Made by a program: the position numbers and the translations under genes
Notes under the pieces: generated by a model
Seen by the model: the letters and a program-made list of their open reading frames with translations, nothing else
What the model was told of the DNA's origin: nothing
Database searches by the model: none
Shown here: one piece after another, positions 51,595 through 60,644 of the stretch
Position numbering within the stretch: position 1 is the first letter of the stretch
Layout of the letters: every line of letters begins with the position of its first letter
Source: Pseudoduganella guangdongensis
GTDB taxonomy: Bacteria; Pseudomonadota; Gammaproteobacteria; Burkholderiales; Burkholderiaceae_D
Length of the DNA: 64,000 bases
Direction: 5' to 3'
Assembly (NCBI RefSeq): GCF_009857475.1
Contig: NZ_WWCJ01000024.1
Coordinates: forward strand, 22,215 to 86,214

Positions 51595-52902
51595 TTATTC
51601 GCCGAGGCGGATCATACCTGCGGCTACTGTCTGGTGCGTGACTTCATCGATCAGGATGAAGGCGCCGGTAGCGCGGATGTCAGAGTAAGCATCGGCCGCC
51701 AGCGGTTGCTGTACGTTGAGCGCAATGCGCGCCACGTCGTTCAGCTTGAGCACATTTGCATCGTGACGGTGCTGGGTGTTGATGTCAAGGATGGAGTCGA
51801 TTTTCGTCACTTTTGCCGCAGTCTGCTTGGTGCCGTGCTTGATCCAGTACTTGCGGCGCAGATCCAGCGGCTCTTCCGACAGCCAGCACACATCGGCATT
51901 GACTTGCTTGAGCAGTTGCGCCGGTTGTACGCTGGAGGCCAGCAGGTCGCCGCGCGAGACGTCCACATATTCTTCCAGCACGATGGTGACCGACTGGCCG
52001 GCCGTGGCGAACGGGATCGAACCGTCGAAGGTGACGATCTCTTTCACCGTGGCGCTCTGGCCGGAAGGCTGCACCACCAGCTTGTCGCCGACAGCGACGC
52101 TACCTGCCTCGATGCGGCCCATATAGCCGCGGAAGTCGTTGGCTTCGTGGCCGTTGTGGCGCGCCACCAGCTGTACCGGGAAGCGGAAGGCGGAGGCGTG
52201 CGATTCGTCGTAGACCGACAGGTTTTCCAGCAGCTCGATCAGGGTAGGGCCCTGGTACCAAGGCATCTTGTCGCCAGCTTCTACCACGTTGTCGCCGGCC
52301 AGCGCGGACAGCGGCAGGGTGGTGACTTGCTTGATGCCGAGGGTGTCGGCGAACTCGCGGTAGGCCTTGACGATGCGCTCGTACACGTCCTGGTCGTAGT
52401 TCACCAGGTCCATTTTGTTCACGGCCACCACCACGTGCTCGATCTGCAGCAGGTGGGCGATGGTGGAGTGGCGCTTGGTCTGGATCAGCAGGTCCACGCC
52501 GCCGTCTTCGCGCAGCTTCACTTTCGATACGTCGACCAGGATGATCACGGCGTCGGCGGTGGAGGCGCCGGTCACCATATTGCGGGTGTACTGTTCGTGG
52601 CCCGGGGTGTCGGCGATGATGAATTTGCGCTTCGGCGTGGCGAAGTAGCGGTAGGCTACGTCGATGGTAATGCCTTGCTCGCGCTCCGCTTCCAGGCCGT
52701 CGGTCAGCAAGGACAGGTCGATGGTGTCGCCCACGGTGCGCTTATGCTTGGCGCGCGACACGGCGGCCAGCTGGTCGGCAAAGATGCCCTTGCTGTCGAA
52801 CAGCAGGCGGCCGATCAGGGTGCTCTTGCCGTCGTCGACGGAGCCGGCGGTGATGAAGCGCAGCAAACTGCGTTCGTTCAGGTTCTCGTTACGTGCGTTC
52901 AT
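51595..52902 (-). CDS. cysN: Sulfate adenylyltransferase subunit 1 (CysN)
   Basis: 435 residues. GTPase motifs G1 GSVDDGKSTLIGRLLFDSK, G3 DTPGHEQYTRNM and G4 NKMDLV are intact. Domains 2 and 3 are EF-Tu-like. No APS kinase (CysC) is fused, in keeping with an APS-reducing pathway. With CysD it makes APS from ATP and sulfate, driven by GTP. Its start shares one base with the stop of cysD (TGATG). Confidence 0.97.
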   Translation of the reverse strand: MNARNENLNERSLLRFITAGSVDDGKSTLIGRLLFDSKGIFADQLAAVSRAKHKRTVGDTIDLSLLTDGLEAEREQGITIDVAYRYFATPKRKFIIADTPGHEQYTRNMVTGASTADAVIILVDVSKVKLREDGGVDLLIQTKRHSTIAHLLQIEHVVVAVNKMDLVNYDQDVYERIVKAYREFADTLGIKQVTTLPLSALAGDNVVEAGDKMPWYQGPTLIELLENLSVYDESHASAFRFPVQLVARHNGHEANDFRGYMGRIEAGSVAVGDKLVVQPSGQSATVKEIVTFDGSIPFATAGQSVTIVLEEYVDVSRGDLLASSVQPAQLLKQVNADVCWLSEEPLDLRRKYWIKHGTKQTAAKVTKIDSILDINTQHRHDANVLKLNDVARIALNVQQPLAADAYSDIRATGAFILIDEVTHQTVAAGMIRLGE

Positions 52903-53825
52903 CAGAAATATCCTTGCTTCTTGCGTTTTTCCATGGAGGCTTCGGAGGTCTGGTCGTCCATCCGGGTGGCGCCGCGTTCGGTGACTTCGGTGACCGCGGT
53001 TTCGGCGATGATCGCGTCGACATCGGCGGCGTCGGAAGCTACCGGGCAGGTGCAGGAGATGTCGCCCACGGTGCGGAAGCGCACCACGCGGGTTTCGACT
53101 GCTTCGCCTTCGCGCGCCGGGGTCAGGTCGGTCAGCGGCACCAGCAGGCCGTTGCGCGGGATCACCTGGCGCTCATGCGCGAAGTAGATCGATGGCAGCG
53201 CCAGTTTTTCGCGGGCGATGTACTGCCACACATCCAGCTCGGTCCAGTTCGAGATCGGGAACACGCGCATGTTCTCGCCCGGGTGGACGCGGGTGTTATA
53301 CAGGTCCCACAGTTCCGGGCGTTGCGCTTTCGGGTCCCATTGGCCGAATTCGTCGCGGAAGGAGAAGATGCGCTCCTTGGCGCGCGCCTTTTCCTCGTCG
53401 CGGCGGGCGCCGCCGATGCAGGCGTCGAAGCCGTGTTCGGCGATGGTTTCCAGCAGTGTCACGGCTTGCGCGGCGTTGCGCGAATCGGTCTGCGGGTTAC
53501 GCAGGCGCACGGTGCCCTTCTTGATCGACTCCTCGACGGAGCCGACGATCAGGCGCTCGCCCAGTTCGGCCACGCGGCGGTCGCGGAACTCGATCACTTC
53601 GGCGAAATTGTGGCCGGTGTCGATATGCACCAGCGGGAACGGGAATTTGCCCGGGCGGAAAGCCTTTTCGGCAATGCGCAGCAGGACCACGGAGTCCTTG
53701 CCGCCGCTGAACAGCAGGGCAGGGTTGGCGCATTCGGCGGCCACCTCGCGCATGATGTGGATCGCTTCGGATTCCAGCGCGTCCAGGTGGCGCGAATTAA
53801 CGTGTTGTTCTACCAGTGCGTTCAT
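52902..53825 (-). CDS. cysD: Sulfate adenylyltransferase subunit 2 (CysD)
   Basis: 307 residues, as in E. coli CysD. The PP-loop is ALLFSGGKDSVVLLRIAEKAF, and IDTGHNFAEVIEFRD and WTELDVWQYIAREKL are family stretches. It is the catalytic, ATP-sulfurylase subunit of CysDN. It follows cysH by 2 bases in the operon. Confidence 0.97.
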   Translation of the reverse strand: MNALVEQHVNSRHLDALESEAIHIMREVAAECANPALLFSGGKDSVVLLRIAEKAFRPGKFPFPLVHIDTGHNFAEVIEFRDRRVAELGERLIVGSVEESIKKGTVRLRNPQTDSRNAAQAVTLLETIAEHGFDACIGGARRDEEKARAKERIFSFRDEFGQWDPKAQRPELWDLYNTRVHPGENMRVFPISNWTELDVWQYIAREKLALPSIYFAHERQVIPRNGLLVPLTDLTPAREGEAVETRVVRFRTVGDISCTCPVASDAADVDAIIAETAVTEVTERGATRMDDQTSEASMEKRKKQGYF

Positions 53826-53827
53826 GT

Positions 53828-54541
53828 TCAGGCTACTTTCTTAATGCGAATCAGTTTTCCGTCGACCAGGTGCAGGCCGCATTCCTTCGATTCCGGGTTC
53901 TCCCACCACCAGCGGCCGGCGCGCACATCCTCGCCCGGCTGGATGGCGCGGGTGCAGGGCTCGCAGCCGATCGAGGGGAAGCCCTGGTCGTGCAGCGGGT
54001 TGTAGGGCACTTCGTTGCCACGGATGTATTCCCAGACTTCTTCCTCCGACCAGTCGGCCAGGGGATTGAACTTCTGCATGCCGTGCGCCGCGTCGTCTTC
54101 CTGCTCCGACAGTTCGGCGCGCGTGCTCGACTGCGAGCGGCGCTGGCCGGTGATCCAGGCCTTTTTGCCGGTCAGGGCGCGGCCCAACGGTTCCACCTTG
54201 CGGATATTACAGCACTCCTTGCGCAGTTCAACGCTGTCGTAGAAGGCGTTGTGGCCGTGCTTGATAATGTGGTCGGTGACGGCGGCCGTCACCGGGCGGT
54301 ACAGGGCGATCTCGTAGCCATAGCGTTCGCGCACGCGGTCCACCATGCCCAGGGTTTCCTTGTGCAAGCGGCCGGTCTCCAGCGAGAAGATGCCGATGGG
54401 CAGGCCGGCTTTCAGAATCAGGTCGGTCAGGACCATGTCTTCGGCCGCCAGGCTGGAGGCGAATACCGCCGGCGAGTAGTCTTGGGCAATACGTTCCAGC
54501 GTGGCGAGCGTCTGTCCGACGCGGGCTGCGAGTTCGCTCAT
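53828..54541 (-). CDS. cysH: APS reductase (CysH, Fe-S type)
   Basis: 237 residues. PAPS/APS reductase fold with a SLAAEDMVLTDLI PP-loop variant. Two cysteine pairs, in ECCNIRKVEPL and in IGCEPCTRAI, are the ligands of the [4Fe-4S] cluster that marks APS reductases (not the PAPS-specific E. coli type). GRWWWENPESKECGLH at the end carries the catalytic Cys that forms the thiosulfonate. It reduces APS to sulfite with thioredoxin. The absence of cysC in the operon agrees. Confidence 0.95.
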   Translation of the reverse strand: MSELAARVGQTLATLERIAQDYSPAVFASSLAAEDMVLTDLILKAGLPIGIFSLETGRLHKETLGMVDRVRERYGYEIALYRPVTAAVTDHIIKHGHNAFYDSVELRKECCNIRKVEPLGRALTGKKAWITGQRRSQSSTRAELSEQEDDAAHGMQKFNPLADWSEEEVWEYIRGNEVPYNPLHDQGFPSIGCEPCTRAIQPGEDVRAGRWWWENPESKECGLHLVDGKLIRIKKVA

Positions 54542-54543
54542 GG

Positions 54544-55131
54544 TCAGGCTCCGGTGGGGGCGGCAGGTACGGGACGCGCTTGGCGGCGGAACAGCGGCAC
54601 GCGCTGGTCGACCGATGCCTGGTAGGTTTCGCTGAAGACGGTCAGGCCTTTCAACGCATCCTCGATGCTGCGGTCCGGGCGCGTGTCGTAGGCGTCAAAG
54701 CCGACGCGCTGCATGGAGAACAGCTGGTCGCGCAGCACGTCGCCGATGGCGCGCAGCTCGCCGGTCCAGCCCAGGCGGGAACGCAGGTTCCAGGCGTGCG
54801 AGTAGCCGCGGCCGTCCGTGAATTTCGGGAAGTCGACTGCCACCACGCCCAGGCGCGGCAGGTCGTCGCGCAGGGCGCGCGGATCTTCGTCCGGCGCCAG
54901 CCAGACGCCGATTTCGCCGGCAGCGGCGCGTTCGGACAACGCGTCGCGCTGCGCCAGCCAGGTCGCCAGCGGCACGATCACGCGGCCGGCCGGAACTTCC
55001 AGCGCCGCCAGCACGGCCGGATCGGCCGCGGCGGGAGTCGCAGCCGGATCGGCGCCTTCGGCAGCCGGTGCGCGCAGCAGGTTCCAGTCGTCGGCCACGA
55101 TGGCGCGGCCCTTGATGATTTGCTTAGGCAT
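54544..55131 (-). CDS. DUF934 protein of the cysI-cysH operon
   Basis: 195 residues. The core GVVAVDFPKFTDGRGYSHAWNLRSRLGWTGELRAIGDVLRDQLFSMQRVGFDAYD is the DUF934 signature. The family is nearly always encoded directly after a siroheme sulfite reductase in proteobacteria and is thought to help CysI, perhaps in electron supply or assembly; the biochemical role is not established to my knowledge. Its start overlaps the cysI 3' end by 8 bases. An Ala/Pro-rich insert is present near residues 20-40. Confidence 0.85.
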   Translation of the reverse strand: MPKQIIKGRAIVADDWNLLRAPAAEGADPAATPAAADPAVLAALEVPAGRVIVPLATWLAQRDALSERAAAGEIGVWLAPDEDPRALRDDLPRLGVVAVDFPKFTDGRGYSHAWNLRSRLGWTGELRAIGDVLRDQLFSMQRVGFDAYDTRPDRSIEDALKGLTVFSETYQASVDQRVPLFRRQARPVPAAPTGA

Positions 55132-56806
55132 ATTCAGCCTCCTCTGCTTCTGCCACGATTGGGGTGGCGTAGACGAATTCCTTGAACGGGGCGATGCCCA
55201 GGCGCTGCGCGGTGTCGACGAAGCGTTCTTCCGGCGTACGCTCGCGCACGTACACTTGCAGCAGGCGGTCGATCACTTCCGGCATCTGCGCGGCGGAGAA
55301 GGACGGGCCGATGATCTTGCCGATAGCGGAGTTATTGCCTTGCGCGCCGCCAATCGACACCTGATACCATTCGCTGCCATCCTTATCCACGCCCAGCACG
55401 CCGATATTGCCGACGTGGTGGTGGCCGCAGGCGTTGATGCAGCCCGAGATGTTCAGCTCGAAGTCGCCGATGTCGTGCAGGAAGTCGATGCGGTCGAAGC
55501 GCTGCGCAATCGATTCCGCAATCGGGATCGACTTGGCATTGGCCAGCGAGCAGAAGTCGCCGCCAGGGCAGCAGATAATGTCGGTTAGCAGGCCGATGTT
55601 CGGCGTAGCCAGGCCCTGCGCCTTGATTTCTTCCCACAGCGCGAACAATTGCGACTGCTCCACGTCGGCCAGCACCACGTTCTGCTCGTGGGTCACGCGC
55701 AGCTCGCCAAAGCTGTAGCGGTCGGCGATATTGGCCATGAAGTCCATCTGCGCATCGGTGGCATCGCCCGGCGGCACGCCGGTTTTCTTCAGCGACAGCA
55801 CCACGGCGGCATAGCCCGGCACCTTGTGCGGCTTGACGTTACGCTTCAACCACAGGCCGAAGGCCTTGTTGTCGGCATGCGCGGCGGCCGCGTCGAACGC
55901 CGGCAGGGTTTTGTAGTCGTGCGGCTGGAAGTAAGCGATGATGCGCTCCATTTCTTCCAGCGTCAGGGTCTGTTCGGTGCCTTTCAGGTCTTCCCATTCC
56001 GCTTCCACCTGGCGCGTGAATTCTTCCACGCCCACGGCTTTCAGCAGGATCTTGATACGCGCCTTGTACTTGTTGTCGCGGCGGCCGTGCAGGTTATACA
56101 CGCGCATGATCGCCTCGATATAGGTCAGCATGTGCTCGCGCGGCAGGAACTCGCGGATCACGCTGCCCAGGATAGGGGTGCGGCCCATGCCGCCGCCGAC
56201 CATGACCTTGAAGCCGATGTCGCCGGCGTCGTTTTTCACCACGGTCAGGCCGATATCGTGCACGGCGATGGCGGCGCGGTCTTCCAGGGCGCCGTTGATG
56301 GCAACCTTGAACTTGCGCGGCAGGGCGGCGAATTCAGGGTGGAAGGTGGACCACTGGCGCAGCACCTCGGCGTAAGGGCGCGGATCGACGATTTCGTCAG
56401 CCGCCACGCCGGCGAATTCATCGGACGTCACGTTGCGGATGCAGTTGCCGGAAGTCTGGATGGCGTGCATCTCCACGGTGGCCAGGTCGGCCAGGATGTC
56501 CGGCGACTCTTCCAGCTTGATCCAGTTGAACTGGATATTCTGGCGCGTGGTGAAGTGGCCGTAGCCGCGGTCATATTTGCGCGCGATATGGGCAAACATG
56601 CGCATTTGCGCCGACGACAGCAGGCCGTAAGGCACCGCAATCCGCAGCATATAGGCGTGGCGCTGGTTATACAGGCCATTCTGCAAGCGCAGTGGCAGGA
56701 ATTCGGCTTCGCTCAGCTCATCGTTCAGGCGGCGTTGCACCTGGTCGCGGTATTGCGCGATGCGTTCGCGGACGATGAGGTGGTCGTATTGATCGTATTG
56801 ATACAT
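55124..56806 (-). CDS. cysI: Assimilatory sulfite reductase hemoprotein (CysI type)
   Basis: 560 residues from the ATG at 56806. The two halves of the nitrite/sulfite reductase repeat are visible: RNIQFNWIKLEESPDILADL and TRQNIQ, later RVTHEQNVVLADV. The Fe4S4/siroheme cysteines lie in DIICCPGGDFCSLANAKSIP and ISGCINACGHHHVGNIG. It reduces sulfite to sulfide with six electrons. No cysJ flavoprotein is present, so ferredoxin or another donor must supply electrons. First gene of the operon, divergent from the CysB-like regulator. Confidence 0.93.
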   Translation of the reverse strand: MYQYDQYDHLIVRERIAQYRDQVQRRLNDELSEAEFLPLRLQNGLYNQRHAYMLRIAVPYGLLSSAQMRMFAHIARKYDRGYGHFTTRQNIQFNWIKLEESPDILADLATVEMHAIQTSGNCIRNVTSDEFAGVAADEIVDPRPYAEVLRQWSTFHPEFAALPRKFKVAINGALEDRAAIAVHDIGLTVVKNDAGDIGFKVMVGGGMGRTPILGSVIREFLPREHMLTYIEAIMRVYNLHGRRDNKYKARIKILLKAVGVEEFTRQVEAEWEDLKGTEQTLTLEEMERIIAYFQPHDYKTLPAFDAAAAHADNKAFGLWLKRNVKPHKVPGYAAVVLSLKKTGVPPGDATDAQMDFMANIADRYSFGELRVTHEQNVVLADVEQSQLFALWEEIKAQGLATPNIGLLTDIICCPGGDFCSLANAKSIPIAESIAQRFDRIDFLHDIGDFELNISGCINACGHHHVGNIGVLGVDKDGSEWYQVSIGGAQGNNSAIGKIIGPSFSAAQMPEVIDRLLQVYVRERTPEERFVDTAQRLGIAPFKEFVYATPIVAEAEEAEYA

Positions 56807-56893
56807 GGCTTTCCCAGTCAGGCTTACCCAAAGTGGAATCAATGGTAATAAACTGGGGCTTTATTCCAAACGACATAGTCTTTATTTGCTTAT

Positions 56894-56914
56894 ATGCTGT
56901 TAAGGCATAAGCAT
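56894..56914. promoter_or_regulatory. Candidate LysR/CysB operator between cysI and its regulator
   Basis: ATGCT-N11-AGCAT, a dyad with the T-N11-A spacing of LysR-type boxes, lies 41 bases before the regulator ATG and about 90 before the cysI ATG. The region between the genes (56807-56954) is A/T-rich and should also contain the cysI promoter, which I could not fix. Confidence 0.4.
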
Positions 56915-56954
56915 CAGCGTAAAATAGCGCTGGGGAGTCCAACGAGAACCAAGA

Positions 56955-57896
56955 ATGAACCTTCACCAATTGCGATTCGTGCGGGAAGCCGTGCGCCAGA
57001 ATTACAACCTGACCGACGCCGCCAAGGCCTTGTTCACGTCCCAGCCAGGTGTTTCCAAGGCCATTATTGAGCTGGAAGAGGAGCTGGGTGTTGATATTTT
57101 CACAAGGCACGGCAAGCGTATCCGGGGCCTGACCGAGCCCGGGCGGCTGGTGTTGTCCTCGGTCGAGCTGATCATGCAGGAGATCGACAGCCTGAAGCGC
57201 ATCGGCAAGGAGTACGCGGCCCAGGATTCGGGCAGCTTCACCATTGCCACCACCCACACCCAGGCCCGCTACATCTTGCCGAAAGTGGTGCAGGCCTTCA
57301 TGCAGAAGTACCCGAAAGTGCGCCTGTCGTTGCTGCAAGGCAACCCAAAGCAGATCGCCGAGATGGTCCAGCGCGACCAGGCCGACCTGTGCATCGCCAC
57401 CGAATCGATCGCCGGCGTTGATAATTTGGTCACATTGCCGTGCTATCAGTGGGAGCACGTGGTGGTGGTGCCACCCGACCATCCGCTGCTGAAGATCAAG
57501 TCGATCACGCTGGAAGAAGTGGCCGAGCATCCCGTCATCACGTATGATGCCGCCTTCGCCGGCCGGTCGCGCATTGACCAGGCCTTCGACAAGCGTGGCC
57601 TGAAACCGGACGTCCTGCTGGAAGCCATTGACGCGGACGTGATCAAGACCTACGTTGAACTGGGTATGGGCATCGGCATCATCGCCGGCATGGCCTTCGA
57701 CCCGGACCGCGACCGCAACCTGCGCGCCATCCCTGCCGGCCACCTGTTCGGTATGAATGTGTCGCGCGTGGCGGTTAAACAAGGCGCGTACCTGCGCTCC
57801 TATATATATACCTTCATCGAGCTGCTGGCGCCGACCCTGAACCGCAAGCTGATCGAGCAGGCGATGAAGGGTGAACATGAGAACTACGAACTGTGA
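56955..57896 (+). CDS. cysB: CysB/Cbl-type LysR regulator of sulfur assimilation
   Basis: 313 residues. The winged helix starts MNLHQLRFVREAVRQNYNLTDAAKALFTSQPGVSKAIIELEEELG, with the typical CysB recognition helix (SQPGVSKAI). The effector domain has TTHTQARYILP, the CysB sulfate/O-acetylserine loop with conserved Thr residues, and VVPPDHPLL. It is divergent from the cysI operon and most likely activates it when reduced sulfur is short. CysB and Cbl cannot be told apart for certain by reading alone. Confidence 0.92.
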   Translation: MNLHQLRFVREAVRQNYNLTDAAKALFTSQPGVSKAIIELEEELGVDIFTRHGKRIRGLTEPGRLVLSSVELIMQEIDSLKRIGKEYAAQDSGSFTIATTHTQARYILPKVVQAFMQKYPKVRLSLLQGNPKQIAEMVQRDQADLCIATESIAGVDNLVTLPCYQWEHVVVVPPDHPLLKIKSITLEEVAEHPVITYDAAFAGRSRIDQAFDKRGLKPDVLLEAIDADVIKTYVELGMGIGIIAGMAFDPDRDRNLRAIPAGHLFGMNVSRVAVKQGAYLRSYIYTFIELLAPTLNRKLIEQAMKGEHENYEL

Positions 57897-58345
57897 TTAA
57901 CGAAGAAGAACTGTACGAAGTGCGCGAGCACGTGGAAGAACTGCTGGAGGACCACGAAGTCCTGCAGCTGGAAAGCCTCGACCTGGACAGCCTGGAAGTG
58001 GCGCCTGGCGAGTACACGGCCGTCTATATCGAATTCCTGTGGACCCAGCTGGGGCGTGAAAAGCAGGACAAATTCCTGAAACAATTGCGCGAGAAGGTGG
58101 GCAAGGACGTGCTGCTGGTGTTGCTGGGCGAAGACTATGTGGACGGCGAAAGCTACCCGGTCGCGCGCACCGACCAGCACGGAAATACCTACGAGTTCCA
58201 GAAAGATGCCGACGGAAACCGCGTCGAAGTGATGAAGAACTACCCGTCCGACAGCTGGCTGCGCAAGCGTTTGGGAATTGCTGCACGGGAAATTAAAGTG
58301 CTTCGTTCGGAATATTACTGGGTTGTTACGTCACGCTTGAAGTAA
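57893..58345 (+). CDS. Unknown acidic protein coupled to the CysB-like regulator
   Basis: 150 residues from a GTG that overlaps the upstream stop (GTGA). The N-terminus is strikingly acidic (EEELYEVREHVEELLEDHEV); later parts include FLWTQLGREKQDKFLKQLREKVGKDVLLVLLGEDYVDGESYPV and a more basic end (LRKRLGIAAREIKVLRSEYYWV). No signal peptide or membrane span. I recognise no family. Coupling to the regulator suggests a link to its control or to sulfur metabolism (inference only). Confidence 0.65.
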   Translation: MINEEELYEVREHVEELLEDHEVLQLESLDLDSLEVAPGEYTAVYIEFLWTQLGREKQDKFLKQLREKVGKDVLLVLLGEDYVDGESYPVARTDQHGNTYEFQKDADGNRVEVMKNYPSDSWLRKRLGIAAREIKVLRSEYYWVVTSRLK

Positions 58346-58434
58346 TTTTTTCTTGTCACATTGTTGAAGTATTTCGAGGGCAATATAGCTGCGTTTGAAA
58401 CATTTCCCTCAACTTCAACACTGTAGGACAACAA

Positions 58435-59511
58435 GTGAAAAAACTGACTCTGGCAGCACTGATCATCGGCGGTTTCGCAGCCCAAGCCCAAGCCCAATCC
58501 AATGTGACCATCTACGGTATCGCCGACGCAGGTATCGTCGGTGAGCGCGGCGGCGCCGCCGGCAGTGTCACCAAGCTGACCAGCGGCGTAGGCAATGCCT
58601 CCCGTATCGGTTTCCGCGGCACCGAAGACCTGGGCGGCGGCAACTCCGCCATCTTCCAACTGGAAGCGGGCACCAAGATCGACACCGGCGAAAACGATTC
58701 GGCCCTGTTCCAGCGCCAGGCTTTCGTTGGCCTGAAGAGCAAAGACATGGGCACCGTGACCGTCGGTCGCCAGTACACCATGCTGTACAACGTGCTGTCG
58801 AAAACCGCTGACCCATTCGGCGCCGGTTTCGCTGGCAACGCCAAAAACCTGTTCGCCACCGGCGGTGCCGGCACCCGCGTCAGCAACTCCCTGCTGTACA
58901 CCACCCCTTCCTTCCAAGGCTTCAGCGCTGACGTGCAGTACGGCTTCGGCGAGCAAGCTGGCGACAACACCGCCGGCCGCCAACTGGGCCTGGCTGTGAA
59001 CTATGCACAGGGTCCGCTGAAGGCATCCGTTGTGTACAACAACAAGAACAACGACACCGCCGCTGTGGGCACCACCCCGGCCGTGCGTAAAGACCGCGTA
59101 AAGAACACCCTGTTCGCCGCCAACTACGACTTCGGCATCGCCAAGGCCTACTTCGGCTACGAAATCGACAAAGGCGCCGGCAGCTCCCCACTGCCAGTGG
59201 CCAACGCATTCGGCTACAAGGTCGCGCCTAAATCGTCGGCCGACAGCACCACCCTGCTGCTGGGCGTGGGCGTGAAAGCCGGCACCGGCACCGTCCTGGC
59301 TTCCTATGTTCGCAAGGACGACAAGCAGAACAACCAGGACGCCAACCAGTTCGGCATCGGCTACCTGCACCCGCTGTCCAAGCGCACCGACCTGTACGCC
59401 ATGGTCGCCAAGATGAGCAACAAGAACGGCGCCGGCTACACCATCGGCAACAACACCGAAGCCGGTTCCGGCGACCGCGCCTACAACCTGGGCGTGCGCC
59501 ACACCTTCTAA
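58435..59511 (+). CDS. Gram-negative trimeric porin
   Basis: 358 residues from a GTG preceded by TAGGAC. The signal peptide is cut after AQAQA (residue 20); the mature protein begins QSNVTIYGIADAG. Beta-strands of a 16-stranded Gram_porin (PF13609) barrel follow; SRIGFRGTEDLGGGNSAIFQLEAG and RQAFVGLKSKDMGTVTVGRQYT are characteristic of betaproteobacterial porins, and the C-terminal residue is Phe (YNLGVRHTF), needed for BAM assembly. General diffusion pore of the outer membrane. Codon use is strongly biased (highly expressed). Confidence 0.95.
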   Translation: MKKLTLAALIIGGFAAQAQAQSNVTIYGIADAGIVGERGGAAGSVTKLTSGVGNASRIGFRGTEDLGGGNSAIFQLEAGTKIDTGENDSALFQRQAFVGLKSKDMGTVTVGRQYTMLYNVLSKTADPFGAGFAGNAKNLFATGGAGTRVSNSLLYTTPSFQGFSADVQYGFGEQAGDNTAGRQLGLAVNYAQGPLKASVVYNNKNNDTAAVGTTPAVRKDRVKNTLFAANYDFGIAKAYFGYEIDKGAGSSPLPVANAFGYKVAPKSSADSTTLLLGVGVKAGTGTVLASYVRKDDKQNNQDANQFGIGYLHPLSKRTDLYAMVAKMSNKNGAGYTIGNNTEAGSGDRAYNLGVRHTF

Positions 59512-59562
59512 GCAGTTTTAGTAGCAAGCAGTACCACTCTCTCGAGGTGATTCATGATCTTT

Positions 59563-59591
59563 GGCGGGTCTTCGGACCCGCCGTTTTTTTT
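59563..59591 (+). terminator. Porin gene terminator
   Basis: GGCGGGTC, tetraloop TTCG, GACCCGCC, then G and eight Ts. It lies 50 bases after the porin stop and just ahead of the next gene. Confidence 0.92.
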
Positions 59592-59606
59592 GATATGCTG
59601 CGCACT

Positions 59607-60644
59607 ATGCGCGCCTTGCTATTTACAATGACCTTGCTGACTGCCGCCGACCCCGCCGCCGCAGCAGAATGGTTCCCGGTCCCTGCGACCCTCGATGGCA
59701 AGCCAGGCATCTACAGCGCCTTGCCGCGCGCCGCCAGCCCATGGCGCATTTGCGTCCTGCTGCCGCACGCGCGCGACAAATACTGGTGGGGCGTGTCCTG
59801 GGGCTTGCTGCAGGAAGCCGACCGCCTCGGCGTCCGCATTGGCATTTACCAGGCGGGCGGCTACGAATTCCTCGACACCCAGCGTTCCCAGTTCACTTCC
59901 TGCATCAGCCAGCGCGCCGACGCGATCGTGCTCGCCGCGATCTCCGCCGATGGCCTGAACAAGGAGATCGACGCCGCGCGTGCCAGCGGCATTCCCGTGA
60001 TCGACCTGGTGAATGGCGTCAGCAGCAAAGCTGTCACGGCGCGTTCGCTGGTCGATTTCGGCGACATGGCCACGGCGGCGCTGCGTCATTTGATGGCGGA
60101 CGCCGATGGCCGTCCGGTGAAGGTGCTTTGGCTGCCCGGCCCCAGGGATGCGGGCTGGGTCAACGATGCGGAGGCGGCGCTGCAGCGCCGCGTGGCGGGC
60201 ACCCAGGTGGAGCTGGTGCACGGCGGCTACGCGCCGCCCGACGCCAGCAGCCAGATGGCCCTGGTGCGCAAGCACCTGCAGTCCTACCGCCCGGACTACG
60301 TGCTGGCGAACGCCGTTGCCGCCGAAGTGACGGCCAACTTTGCCCACTACCAGGACCGCAGCGGCATGAAGGTGCTGGCTTATTACGCCACCGAGCCTGT
60401 AGTGGAGCTGGTCAAGGCCGGCAAGGTGTTGGCCGCGCCGAGCGACGGCACCATCCTGCAGGCGCGCATCGGGCTGGATCTGGCTGTGCGCGCCATTGAA
60501 AAGAAGCCGCATCCGCTGCGCGTTTCGCCGGCGATCGAGGTGCTCGACGCCGAGAGTGTGCGTAGTTACGATTTTTCGCGCCTGCTCGCGCCGCCGTTCA
60601 AGCGCTTTACCCAGCGCCCTTTGCCGCCGCTGCCGACGAATTAG
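59607..60644 (+). CDS. TorT-like periplasmic substrate-binding protein
   Basis: 345 residues from the ATG at 59607; starts further left would lie in the porin terminator. The signal peptide MRALLFTMTLLTAADPAAAAEW is cut after AAA. The mature part is a two-lobed type I periplasmic binding fold (ICVLLPHARDKYWWGVSWGLLQEADRLGVRIGIYQAGGY; AISADGLNKEIDAARASGIPVIDLVNG). The pattern and length match TorT, the TMAO sensor partner of TorS, but the ligand is unknown here and no torS, torA or torC is present. Its 3' end overlaps the convergent kinase gene by 38 bases. Confidence 0.75.
   Translation: MRALLFTMTLLTAADPAAAAEWFPVPATLDGKPGIYSALPRAASPWRICVLLPHARDKYWWGVSWGLLQEADRLGVRIGIYQAGGYEFLDTQRSQFTSCISQRADAIVLAAISADGLNKEIDAARASGIPVIDLVNGVSSKAVTARSLVDFGDMATAALRHLMADADGRPVKVLWLPGPRDAGWVNDAEAALQRRVAGTQVELVHGGYAPPDASSQMALVRKHLQSYRPDYVLANAVAAEVTANFAHYQDRSGMKVLAYYATEPVVELVKAGKVLAAPSDGTILQARIGLDLAVRAIEKKPHPLRVSPAIEVLDAESVRSYDFSRLLAPPFKRFTQRPLPPLPTN

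Noticed and set aside
56807..56954. Riboswitch upstream of cysI
   Set aside because: The gap is short, A/T-rich and without a recognisable SAM or cobalamin riboswitch core; a LysR-type operator explains it better.
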